Assembly: GCA_965261165.1 (NCBI GenBank)
Contig: OZ253445.1
Location: 62,001-126,000, forward strand
DNA: 64,000 bases
Origin: SMWN01 sp965261165
Lineage (GTDB): Bacteria; Pseudomonadota; Gammaproteobacteria; Eutrophobiales; Eutrophobiaceae
Direction of reading: 5' to 3'
Shown here: positions 6,852 through 13,861 of the stretch, in pieces
Position numbering within the stretch: the first letter of the stretch is position 1
How the letters are laid out: each line of letters opens with the position of its first letter
Made by a program: the position numbers and the translations under genes
Notes under the pieces: model-generated
Databases searched by the model: none
Seen by the model: only the letters and a program-made list of their open reading frames with translations
Told to the model about the DNA's origin: nothing

Positions 6852-8342
6852 ATGATAAAAAAATATTCAAATTCTTTGCGCAAACTCCTGCTAGTTCAGG
6901 AAATAGCATTTATGTTGTTGCTCGCGGTTACTGGTTTACTGGGCGGTCTCTCTGCATATTTCTGGCAGCAGAATTCAGAGGAGTCAGTTCGTCTAAATGA
7001 TTTGAGTTATATCACAGAGCAAATTCGCAGTGAGTTATCCCAGCAAATTGAAACGGCCATTCGCGCCAGGCTCCTTGAAGATGTGCGTTCTCTGGAGTTG
7101 TATGGCGAATATTCCAGGAGCATAGATAAAAATTTCAATAAACTCCGCAGTGGCGCAATTTCACGGGAAGAAGATGCGGCCATTCAAGAGTTACACGTTT
7201 CCTACCGGGAAATTCAAAAGGATATGAACACAATCTTTGCTGATCCTTATGCAATCAGCCTGCAAACTCACATGAAAATTCTTGCCCCGAGATTTGCTGA
7301 TCGAATGACAGATCAATTTGAAGGTAAGTACGACAAATTGAAATTTATGCTGGCGGAAGAACGCAATTTACTCAATCAAAAGTTAAAGACCTGGTCTAAA
7401 TATGCGCCTGCGGTTATTACCATACCTTTATTACTGGCATTCTTGTTAGTCATCTATGCGAGAACGACTTTTCGTAAGGAGTTTCTCAAGCCTATCTCTG
7501 AAATCATTATTGGTGCTCGGCGTATTCGTGTTGGACATCTTGAAACCACAATGCCCGAAGAGGGGGTGGAAGAGGTTAAAGATCTAGCAGGAGCGATTAA
7601 TAAAATGGCCAAAGATTTACAAAGTAGTCAGGCTGCTTTGGTCGAGAGTGAAAAACAGGCAGCGCTCGGAGCTCTGGTTCCTGTCGTTGCCCACAATATT
7701 CGTAATCCTTTGGCCAGTATTCGAGCGACAGCACAAGTGCTTGATGATTCTGAAGATAAGGAAGATTTAAAAGAGAGTAAAAATGCCATCATAAAAACGA
7801 CGGATAGACTCAGTCGTTGGGTGAATGCTTTGGTTTCCTATCTGCACCCATTAAAGCCAAATTACAGGCTCATCTTGGCGAGTGAAATGTTTGATGCTGC
7901 GCTTGATTTATTAAAATCAAAATTAGTTGATAAACAAATGAAACTAGAGAAGATAGGGTGGGAGGATGATTTAAGACTCAATGCTGATCCGAATTTGATG
8001 GAGCAGGCAATTTATGCGCTGATGGCAAACGCGATTGATGCTTCTCCTGAAATGTCTACATTAATAATTTCCATGGTTAGAAAAAAAGCTGAACTTGAAT
8101 TGTCAATTCAGGATCAGGGCGCAGGTTTGCCTTTTGAGCCAAAACCAAATCAATTGACGCCAGGCCCAAGTACAAAAAGTTTTGGTACAGGATTAGGCAT
8201 ACCTATTGCCTTTAAAATTTGTCAGAAACATGGCTGGAAAATTAGCTTCGATTCTTATGAGAAAAATAGTGAACAAACCGGCACAACCGTAACAATTACT
8301 GCACCGATTAGGGTGATTGAAGAGAATGATAAAGATGAATGA
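6852..8342 (+). CDS. Membrane sensor histidine kinase (NtrB/ZraS-like)
   Basis: A 496-residue kinase. Two membrane helices (about residues 13-36 and 181-202) enclose a helical periplasmic sensor region of about 145 residues; HAMP follows (about 203-255), then HisKA with His281 in AHNIRNPLASIRA, an N-box (ANAIDA), and G-boxes DQGAGLP and GTGLGIP. It would phosphorylate the regulator encoded immediately downstream, whose start overlaps its stop by 8 bp. The H-box has Asn where most HisKA proteins have Glu or Asp after the histidine. The signal is unknown; the position opposite pqqA suggests PQQ supply or quinoprotein substrate sensing. Confidence 0.85.
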   Translation: MIKKYSNSLRKLLLVQEIAFMLLLAVTGLLGGLSAYFWQQNSEESVRLNDLSYITEQIRSELSQQIETAIRARLLEDVRSLELYGEYSRSIDKNFNKLRSGAISREEDAAIQELHVSYREIQKDMNTIFADPYAISLQTHMKILAPRFADRMTDQFEGKYDKLKFMLAEERNLLNQKLKTWSKYAPAVITIPLLLAFLLVIYARTTFRKEFLKPISEIIIGARRIRVGHLETTMPEEGVEEVKDLAGAINKMAKDLQSSQAALVESEKQAALGALVPVVAHNIRNPLASIRATAQVLDDSEDKEDLKESKNAIIKTTDRLSRWVNALVSYLHPLKPNYRLILASEMFDAALDLLKSKLVDKQMKLEKIGWEDDLRLNADPNLMEQAIYALMANAIDASPEMSTLIISMVRKKAELELSIQDQGAGLPFEPKPNQLTPGPSTKSFGTGLGIPIAFKICQKHGWKISFDSYEKNSEQTGTTVTITAPIRVIEENDKDE

Positions 8343-9762
8343 AATTGAACCAGCAATAACTGCGATGGAAGTACCGACATTAGAGAAACAGATTCTAATC
8401 GTTGAAGATGAAATCGTATTTGCAAAGGCTGTTAAAAGGCAGCTGCAACGCGCGGGATATAAAAGTGAAATAGCAGGAGATCTGGAGACTGCAAGAGAAA
8501 AATTTGAATCGTTGTCACCAGATTTGGTTTTACTTGATATGCGTTTGCCAGATGGCTCTGGTCTCGATTTTCTCGAATCTATCAAAAACGGACAGAACTT
8601 TGATATTGCCGTGCTGGTGATGTCTGCCTACGGTGAGCTTGAAGATGCTGTATCTGCCATGAAGATGGGTGCATCAGATTACTTAAAGAAGCCAGTAGAT
8701 TTGGATGAGCTGTTAATCAATGTTGAAAAAGTCCTAGATAAAAATGAGCTTGTAGCCAGATTAACAAATTCAAGTAAACGTGAACGCAATGCATCTGAAA
8801 CGGCTGAATTTTTGGGATCCTGCCCAGAAATTGCTTCTGTAAAACAGCAAATAGAACAAATAGCACGTTTGACGCATGCCTCAAATACAGTGCCCCCAAC
8901 CGTGCTTATTCTTGGTGAGACGGGAACAGGAAAGGATGTTGTTGCAAGATTATTGCATGCCAGTGCAGCACTTAGCGATAAACCTTTTGTGCAAATAGAT
9001 TGCGCTTCATTACCAAAAGATCTGATTGAGGCAGAACTTTTTGGTCATGCAAAAGGTGCGTTTACCAACGCTCATGTTGCACGTACAGGTCTTATAGAGG
9101 CAGCCGAAGACGGTGCTTTATTCATGGATGAAATCGGAGAATTGCCGCTGGACTTACAATCAAAATTACTGGCGATATTAGAAAGAAGATTGATGCGTCG
9201 TGTGGGCACAACCAAGGAATTACCTGTTCGAGCATGGTTTATTGCTGCGACCAACAGGAATATAGAAACGCTGGTAGAAAAAGGAGAGTTCAGATCAGAT
9301 CTGTATTATCGCTTGAATGTTTTAAGTATAAAAATGCCGCCTTTGAGGGCGCGTGGGAATGATATTGTTATTTTAGCAAAGTACTTTGCTGTTCAAACAG
9401 CGCGGCATTATGGATTTGAAAATATACATTTCAGTGATGAAGCGCTACAAAAAATCATGGAATATTCATGGCCGGGAAATGTCCGTGAGATGAAACACCT
9501 CATAGAAAGAGCTGTCCTGTTAAGTAATGGAGGGGTACTATCTTCGGCTGCGCTGGATTTAACAAATCGAACTCTATCGGGGAATACAGAAGAATCACCA
9601 ACAAATGAACCCAATATTGAGGATATGACTTTAGAATCAGCAGAATTTACATTGATTACACAAGCTTTGGAAAAGGCTAATGGCAATGTGTCTAGGGCAG
9701 CCCGAGAATTAGATATTACTCGTATGGCACTAAGGTATAGAATGAAGAAATATGGTTTATAG
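8335..9762 (+). CDS. Sigma-54-interacting response regulator (NtrC family)
   Basis: A 475-residue regulator with three domains: receiver (about 20-135, phospho-Asp in LLDMRLPDGSG, Lys in KKPVDLDE), AAA+ (Walker A GETGTGKD near 194, Walker B GALFMDEIGE, arginine finger in FRSDLYYRLN, sensor II WPGNVREMKHLIERA), and a Fis-type helix-turn-helix at the end (NVSRAARELDITRMALRYR). The sigma-54 contact loop reads GAFTNA at about 241-246 instead of GAFTGA. I chose the ATG at 8335, 10 nt after an AGAG ribosome site and overlapping the kinase stop; a TTG at 8317 and ATG at 8326 are alternatives. The probable target is the pqqA promoter. Confidence 0.85.
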   Translation: MNEIEPAITAMEVPTLEKQILIVEDEIVFAKAVKRQLQRAGYKSEIAGDLETAREKFESLSPDLVLLDMRLPDGSGLDFLESIKNGQNFDIAVLVMSAYGELEDAVSAMKMGASDYLKKPVDLDELLINVEKVLDKNELVARLTNSSKRERNASETAEFLGSCPEIASVKQQIEQIARLTHASNTVPPTVLILGETGTGKDVVARLLHASAALSDKPFVQIDCASLPKDLIEAELFGHAKGAFTNAHVARTGLIEAAEDGALFMDEIGELPLDLQSKLLAILERRLMRRVGTTKELPVRAWFIAATNRNIETLVEKGEFRSDLYYRLNVLSIKMPPLRARGNDIVILAKYFAVQTARHYGFENIHFSDEALQKIMEYSWPGNVREMKHLIERAVLLSNGGVLSSAALDLTNRTLSGNTEESPTNEPNIEDMTLESAEFTLITQALEKANGNVSRAARELDITRMALRYRMKKYGL

Positions 9763-9808
9763 TGAGCAGAATGATATAAATAACAGAACCACATGAAGGG
9801 GGTCGAAA

Positions 9809-10222
9809 ATGGCAAAAGTTGATATGAAAGTCGGTTTAAATGTTAGCTCCGATGCAGTCTGGAAATTGATTGGAGGCTTCAATGCCTTGCCAGACTGGCA
9901 TCCTGCAGTTGAGAAAAGCGAATTAGCAGAAGAGGGAAATATGCGTAGTCTAAGTTTGGTGGGTGGCGGCACAATCGTAGAGAAATTGATCAAGATAGAT
10001 GATCAAGAACGCGTTTATAGCTATTCAATTGTTGATAGTCAATTACCAGTTGCAAATTATGTGGCAACCATTTCCGTGAAAGATGATGGCGATGGTAACT
10101 CTACGGTAGAGTGGTCTAGTGAATTTGAGGCAGAAGATGCTACGGAAAATGAGGCAATGGATACGATTGCAGGCATATACCAAGCAGGATTTGATAATCT
10201 GAAGAAAATGTTTGGCGGGTAG
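9809..10222 (+). CDS. SRPBCC-fold protein (polyketide cyclase/dehydrase-like)
   Basis: A 137-residue soluble protein without signal peptide. The start AKVDMKVGLNVSSDAVWKLIG, the block FNALPDWHPAVEKSEL and a helical C-terminus (MDTIAGIYQAGFDNLKKMF) match the START-like SRPBCC fold, which binds small hydrophobic ligands. It begins 46 bp after the response regulator with a GGGGG-type ribosome site. The many residues of the N-terminal helix and the P-x-W-H-P motif are typical of the family, but ligand and reaction cannot be inferred. Close relatives often sit beside quinoprotein or C1 genes, which is consistent with this neighbourhood. Confidence 0.75.
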   Translation: MAKVDMKVGLNVSSDAVWKLIGGFNALPDWHPAVEKSELAEEGNMRSLSLVGGGTIVEKLIKIDDQERVYSYSIVDSQLPVANYVATISVKDDGDGNSTVEWSSEFEAEDATENEAMDTIAGIYQAGFDNLKKMFGG

Positions 10223-10355
10223 TCATAAACTCGGGGGGCTAGAATGCGAGCTCATGCCTTGAATATGACAGCTTCTCGTCTTGCTAGACCCTGCATTTAC
10301 GCGTAGTTCGGGCATTGATATAACGAATAGATCAAATAACAAGTTAGAAATAGAA

Positions 10356-10601
10356 ATGGATAAAAACACACAAATAGAGCTGGAAGCCGCTGCTTTCAGG
10401 CATCTCGTAGGGTTTCTGCAGGAAAAAACAGAGGTGCAGAATATCGATTTAATGAATTTGGCCGGTTTTTGTAGAAATTGTTTGTCTAAATGGTATTTGG
10501 CGGCGGCAGAAGAGCGAGGGGTTGAGCTGGATTACGAGGAGGCGCGTGAGACCATCTATGGTATGCCGTATGCAGAGTGGAAAGATAAATATCAGAAATA
10601 A
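10356..10601 (+). CDS. DUF1244 family protein
   Basis: An 81-residue cytosolic protein. The core FRHLVGFLQEKTEVQNIDLM, NLAGFCRNCLSKWY and YGMPYAEWK matches the DUF1244 family of proteobacteria, whose function is unknown. Two conserved cysteines in CRNC could bind metal. The frame is open from 10281, but the first 25 codons lack family similarity; the ATG at 10356 gives the usual family length. No good ribosome site is visible before it. It is followed by a GAGACC-family hairpin. Confidence 0.8.
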   Translation: MDKNTQIELEAAAFRHLVGFLQEKTEVQNIDLMNLAGFCRNCLSKWYLAAAEERGVELDYEEARETIYGMPYAEWKDKYQK

Positions 10602-10661
10602 ATCAACAAAATTTATGCTGCTATCAACCCAAAGTGAATATTGTCACTGAATATAAAATAA

Positions 10662-10706
10662 GAGACCTTTGTACTTGTGCCCTGTGGGTACAAGTACAAA
10701 GGTCTC
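10662..10706. repeat. GAGACC-family perfect 45-bp palindrome
   Basis: GAGACCTTTGTACTTGT (10662-10678) pairs perfectly over 17 bp with its complement (10690-10706) around the 11-nt loop GCCCTGTGGGT. Identical 5-bp flanks (AATAA at 10657-10661 and 10707-10711) look like a target-site duplication. The arm plus loop contains the 17-bp unit that is repeated nine times at 33379. Confidence 0.85.
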
Positions 10707-10716
10707 AATAAGACCA

Positions 10717-10802
10717 TAGTCGTCAATCACAACCCCATTAGTCGTCAATCACAACCCCATTAGTCGTCAATCACAACCCCATTAGTCGTCAATCACAACC
10801 CC
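10717..10802. repeat. 22-bp tandem repeat of the 3' end of the YVTN gene
   Basis: Units begin at 10717, 10739, 10761 and 10783. The last one is the real end of the beta-propeller gene including its stop codon (minus strand, GVVIDD-stop); three further identical copies lie after the stop. Only the final copy departs after 20 bp. Replication slippage of the gene end is the simplest explanation. Confidence 0.9.
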
Positions 10803-11738
10803 CCAAGGGAACTCTCCAACAGCAATCGTCTTGATTACCTTATTGGTGGAAGTATTGATCACAGATACGGTGCCGCTGACACCATCTGTACTGAATACAC
10901 GACGACCATCTTTTGTGATTGCCAGTCCCCAAACACGTTTGCCGACAGGAATGCCCTTGATTACCTTAAGTGTATCTGCGTCCATTAGCCAAACACTATT
11001 TGAGCGACCTCCAGCAACGTAAATGTGTTTTTCATCCTTACTTAAGATGACATCTTTGGGTTTGCTCTTGGGGTCTTCAAGCTGTGAGCGTTTAAGTATT
11101 CTCGCATTTTTCATATCAATCTTAACGATTTCGCCAGTAATTTCAGCGGTGGCATAGGCAATCTTGCTATTCTTTGTAAAGACTGCGGCGCGTGGTCGTG
11201 AACCTACCAAGATATTATCGGTGATAGTATTTCCAGGCACTGCAATCACATGCAACATATTGGTTGATTCGCTGGTGATAATGACTTTACTTCCATCTGG
11301 AGAGATGGCGACGCCTTCTGGCTCAAGGCCAACCTGAATTTCAGCAATCAGCTCACCACTTACGGGGTTGTAGACGGTGGCCTTCGCATCATCTTCATTA
11401 GAAATGTAGATATTGCCATTAGGATGTACTGCGAATGTTTCTGGGTCAGACCCAGATTTAAATTTTCTCAGAACCTCAAGTGTATTCGGGTCGAAAACAG
11501 CAATAAGGTTTTCTTCACTGACGGCAACATAGACTTCAGTGCCATCTGGCGATATTCCGATGCCGCGAGGACGTTCACCGATAACAATCTCTTTTTCAAT
11601 CTCAAGTGTTTTACCATTGATAACACTGACTGTATTGCTTTTTTCGTTGGTGACAAAAATTCTTCCAGATGGCGCAGCCAGAACTACTTGAGACAGAAAC
11701 GCACATAGTAGGGCGCTTATTAAAAAATAGTGTTTCAT
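10782..11738 (-). CDS. YVTN-type beta-propeller protein of PQQ-dependent dehydrogenase loci
   Basis: A 318-residue periplasmic protein: signal peptide (MKHYFLISALLCAFLSQ, cleavage after VLAA) followed by about seven repeats with VTNEKSNTVSVING, GISPDGTEVYVA and VAISPDGSKV motifs, the YVTN/NHL-like propeller. It matches the propeller family that accompanies PQQ-dependent alcohol dehydrogenases and a dedicated substrate-binding protein. The ATG at 11738 is preceded by AAGGAG at good spacing. The substrate-binding gene is the next gene upstream on the same strand, now separated by a 341-bp insertion whose inverted-repeat end lies only 15 bp before this start codon. A role in assembling or serving the quinoprotein is inferred from family context. 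Confidence 0.85.
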   Translation of the reverse strand: MKHYFLISALLCAFLSQVVLAAPSGRIFVTNEKSNTVSVINGKTLEIEKEIVIGERPRGIGISPDGTEVYVAVSEENLIAVFDPNTLEVLRKFKSGSDPETFAVHPNGNIYISNEDDAKATVYNPVSGELIAEIQVGLEPEGVAISPDGSKVIITSESTNMLHVIAVPGNTITDNILVGSRPRAAVFTKNSKIAYATAEITGEIVKIDMKNARILKRSQLEDPKSKPKDVILSKDEKHIYVAGGRSNSVWLMDADTLKVIKGIPVGKRVWGLAITKDGRRVFSTDGVSGTVSVINTSTNKVIKTIAVGEFPWGVVIDD

Positions 11739-11752
11739 TAAGTATTCTCCTT

Positions 11753-12093
11753 GAGACCTTTGCATAATCCGCACTGATTCTACCGAAACAGGTAAAATAA
11801 GACCATTCTAAAAACCTTAAAGATTATTCATCTATGTCCTGAAAAAAAACTACCTAAGGCTCGTTCGTAGCTATGCCTTTAGTAGAACACAAATCAATAT
11901 AGATTTAGCCAAAAAGAGCAATTATTATTGCGAAGTGGCAGCCAAAAGCACGATAATTGGGAAGTTTTTATGGTGTTGATGCGACGATTGAAGGGAAATT
12001 CTCGCAAAATGAAACGGCTTCTATGCAGACTTCGCAAAAAATGATATTGCTTGTACATATTTGCTCGGTGGTTTTGAATGATGCAAAGGTCTC
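11753..12093. mobile_element. 341-bp GAGACC-family element inside the PQQ-associated operon
   Basis: The ends are GAGACCTTTGCAT (11753-11765) and its exact inverted complement (12081-12093), with the similarity continuing imperfectly a few bases further. The right end shares its last 22 bp with the right end of the element at 45859-46254. An internal stretch near 11947-12015 matches about 70 bp of the dead transposase at 45748-45830 (shared GCGACGATTGAAG and TTCTCGCAAAA), so it seems to be an internally deleted insertion sequence. No intact transposase is present, and no clear target-site duplication flanks it. Confidence 0.7.
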
Positions 12094-12113
12094 TATTTAA
12101 GTTTTTTATACAA

Positions 12114-12929
12114 TTATTTTTCGCAATTCAAGACGCCTAAGCTATCCAGAGTAGGTGGCTTGGCGACACCACGGACAGGCGCTTCAGCAACAATTTTTCC
12201 TTCTTCAACGAGAATCATCAGCTGTCGTAATTGACCAGTTTCACGAAAATTCATGTCACTACCTTTTTGACCATCAAAAGAGAGATTTGTCTTCAGGTGA
12301 TTCAACATGTGTTTTGCATCACTGATATTTTCTCTGGCAACTGAGTCAGATGTCATTTTCACTGCAGCCCATCCAGCCCATGCATGCTCATCCATTACTT
12401 TGTGCTGTTCTTTTTTGAATCGTTTATTCAGGTCTCTGGCAGCAAATTTCATAAAATCACCATGCCATGCCTGCGCTGTTGCGTTTGCATGAGGTTTTTT
12501 TTGTTGCCACTGTGCAACGGCGTCAGACCTCATGCTCGTGCTGGGGATGGTATGTAAAGCATTCGATAAACAGGCAGTTCTAAGGCTGTTGTCTTCAATG
12601 CTCAGGTTAAAGAGAGCCAGACCTGGCAGTTGCTCACTCATCTTATTGAATGTCTTTAAATCAACAGCGGTTAATACTGCAATATATTTACTATAGTCGT
12701 GATTGAGTGCATTAGCCGAGGAGATGATATCCAGATTATATTTTTGCCCAAGGAACTGGCCTTGGATATTCGCTTCCTTAAGTCCTTGCTGGGCACCGAG
12801 TAGGCTGCCGCCATCTTTTTCGCCAACATAGGCAAAATTGATTTCAATTGTCTCGGCCGAGATGCAGAAAGGGGTAAAAAATAAGAGGTTCAGGCTAAAC
12901 AACAGCATATTAATATTCTTCTTTAACAT
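12114..12929 (-). CDS. Substrate-binding protein of PQQ-dependent alcohol dehydrogenase system
   Basis: A 271-residue periplasmic protein with a signal peptide (hydrophobic to FCISA, about residue 25) and a shortened type-1 binding-protein fold: INFAYVGEKDGGSLLGAQQGL, a receptor-like middle and CLSNALHTIPSTSMRSDAV. This matches the ABC-type binding protein found with quinoprotein alcohol dehydrogenases, usually beside a YVTN propeller as here. It is shorter than ordinary branched-chain amino-acid binding proteins. No permease or ATPase gene is near. A promoter is likely within 12983-13010. The gene and its downstream partner are now split by a mobile element, so the partner may depend on readthrough or on a new promoter. 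Confidence 0.75.
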   Translation of the reverse strand: MLKKNINMLLFSLNLLFFTPFCISAETIEINFAYVGEKDGGSLLGAQQGLKEANIQGQFLGQKYNLDIISSANALNHDYSKYIAVLTAVDLKTFNKMSEQLPGLALFNLSIEDNSLRTACLSNALHTIPSTSMRSDAVAQWQQKKPHANATAQAWHGDFMKFAARDLNKRFKKEQHKVMDEHAWAGWAAVKMTSDSVARENISDAKHMLNHLKTNLSFDGQKGSDMNFRETGQLRQLMILVEEGKIVAEAPVRGVAKPPTLDSLGVLNCEK

Positions 12930-12982
12930 AGGATTATTATCTCTATTTATTCAGTTATTTATGATGATTACTTTATGTAAAT

Positions 12983-13010
12983 TCTATAATTTTAGTGTTA
13001 AATTTTGCAA
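12983..13010 (-). promoter_or_regulatory. Possible sigma-70 promoter of the substrate-binding protein gene
   Basis: On the minus strand TTGCAA (13010-13005) and TATAGA (12988-12983) are separated by 16 bp, 54 bp before the start codon. Both boxes are imperfect. Confidence 0.3.
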
Positions 13011-13156
13011 ACAGCTTGACCCAATCGACACTGTTACTGTAACGCAAATTCAGTTCATAGGGGAAGTGGTATAAGCGAGCCTTTAAAATTAGGCGAGATT
13101 ACTAATGAGTATAGGGCCTTAGGAAGTTAAGCATCATTATGCTGGGCGCTAAACTT

Positions 13157-13169
13157 TTGCAAAGGTCTC
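13157..13169. repeat. Solitary GAGACC-family arm
   Basis: TTGCAAAGGTCTC is identical to the right-hand terminus of the family elements at 11753 and 45859, but no left arm occurs nearby. It probably marks a decayed copy. Confidence 0.5.
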
Positions 13170-13267
13170 AAAAATAACTATTACAAATGTTCCTGAATCA
13201 CAGATGAAGATATTGCGCTGGATCTTTTGGCCTTCTTGTCTGAATGCGTTTAGGTGCATTGACTAAT

Positions 13268-13296
13268 TTGCTCATAGATTTGTTTATGTCTATAAT
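13268..13296 (+). promoter_or_regulatory. Probable sigma-70 promoter of the AOR cluster
   Basis: A perfect TATAAT (13291-13296) follows a weak -35 TTGCTC (13268-13273) at exactly 17 bp. Transcription would start near 13303, about 90 nt before the ferredoxin-like gene. Confidence 0.45.
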
Positions 13297-13395
13297 CTTC
13301 TCATCAAGATGCAGTATTGATAGATTAGCCATAGCATTTTTGTCCGTTTTAATATTTTGAGCGCAATGTTTGAATTATCGGGAGGAATGGGTCGC

Positions 13396-13851
13396 ATGCT
13401 TAGATCTTTACAGATAGAGCCGGAGAAGTGTACTGGTTGTTTGCAGTGTGAAATGGCTTGTTCCTATGAAGCCACAGGGTTGTTCAATCCAGCAAAATCA
13501 AGAATCAAAGTATTTACTTTTCATGAAGAGGGGCGATTTGTTCCTTACACATGCACGCAATGCGAAGAAGCCTGGTGCATGCACGCATGCCCCGTGGAAG
13601 CGATAACCATCAATAAAGTCACGGGAGCCAAAGAAATTCTTGAGGACATTTGTGTTGGCTGCAAAGTCTGTACGGTTGCCTGTCCTTTCGGTACCGTGAA
13701 TTATGACAGTGATACAAAGGTCGTTGCCAAATGTGATTTGTGTGGGGGTGATCCTCAATGTGCCAGCGTCTGCCCAACCGATGCAATTACTTATATCGAT
13801 GCAGAAAATGCTGGTTTAGAACGCATGCGCGCACATGCAGCGCAGCATTAG
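13396..13851 (+). CDS. aorA: Aldehyde oxidoreductase iron-sulphur subunit (AorA-like)
   Basis: A 151-residue ferredoxin-type protein with four cysteine clusters: CTGCLQCEMAC, CTQCEEAWCMHACP, CVGCKVCTVACP and CDLCGGDPQCASVCP, enough for four [4Fe-4S] centres. Such polyferredoxins pass electrons between the tungsten subunit and the FAD subunit in AorABC aldehyde oxidoreductases of Aromatoleum-type bacteria. I chose the ATG at 13396 because GGGAGGA ends 9 nt before it; the frame is open from 13357 but the extra residues carry no family similarity. It starts the cluster, 10 bp before the catalytic gene. Confidence 0.85.
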   Translation: MLRSLQIEPEKCTGCLQCEMACSYEATGLFNPAKSRIKVFTFHEEGRFVPYTCTQCEEAWCMHACPVEAITINKVTGAKEILEDICVGCKVCTVACPFGTVNYDSDTKVVAKCDLCGGDPQCASVCPTDAITYIDAENAGLERMRAHAAQH

Positions 13852-13861
13852 GAGATAGCTC

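Larger units (their letters stand above)
12930..13395. other. Divergent promoter region between PQQ-associated and AOR genes
   Basis: The 466-bp region holds candidate promoters for the substrate-binding protein gene (minus, 12983-13010) and the aldehyde oxidoreductase cluster (plus, 13268-13296), with a lone GAGACC-type arm between them at 13157. No gene is supported in it. Confidence 0.5.

Noticed and set aside
12930..13395. Sigma-54 promoter for the AOR cluster
   Set aside because: GG/GC pairs there do not stand at the required 12-bp register, while a perfect TATAAT with 17-bp spacing is present.
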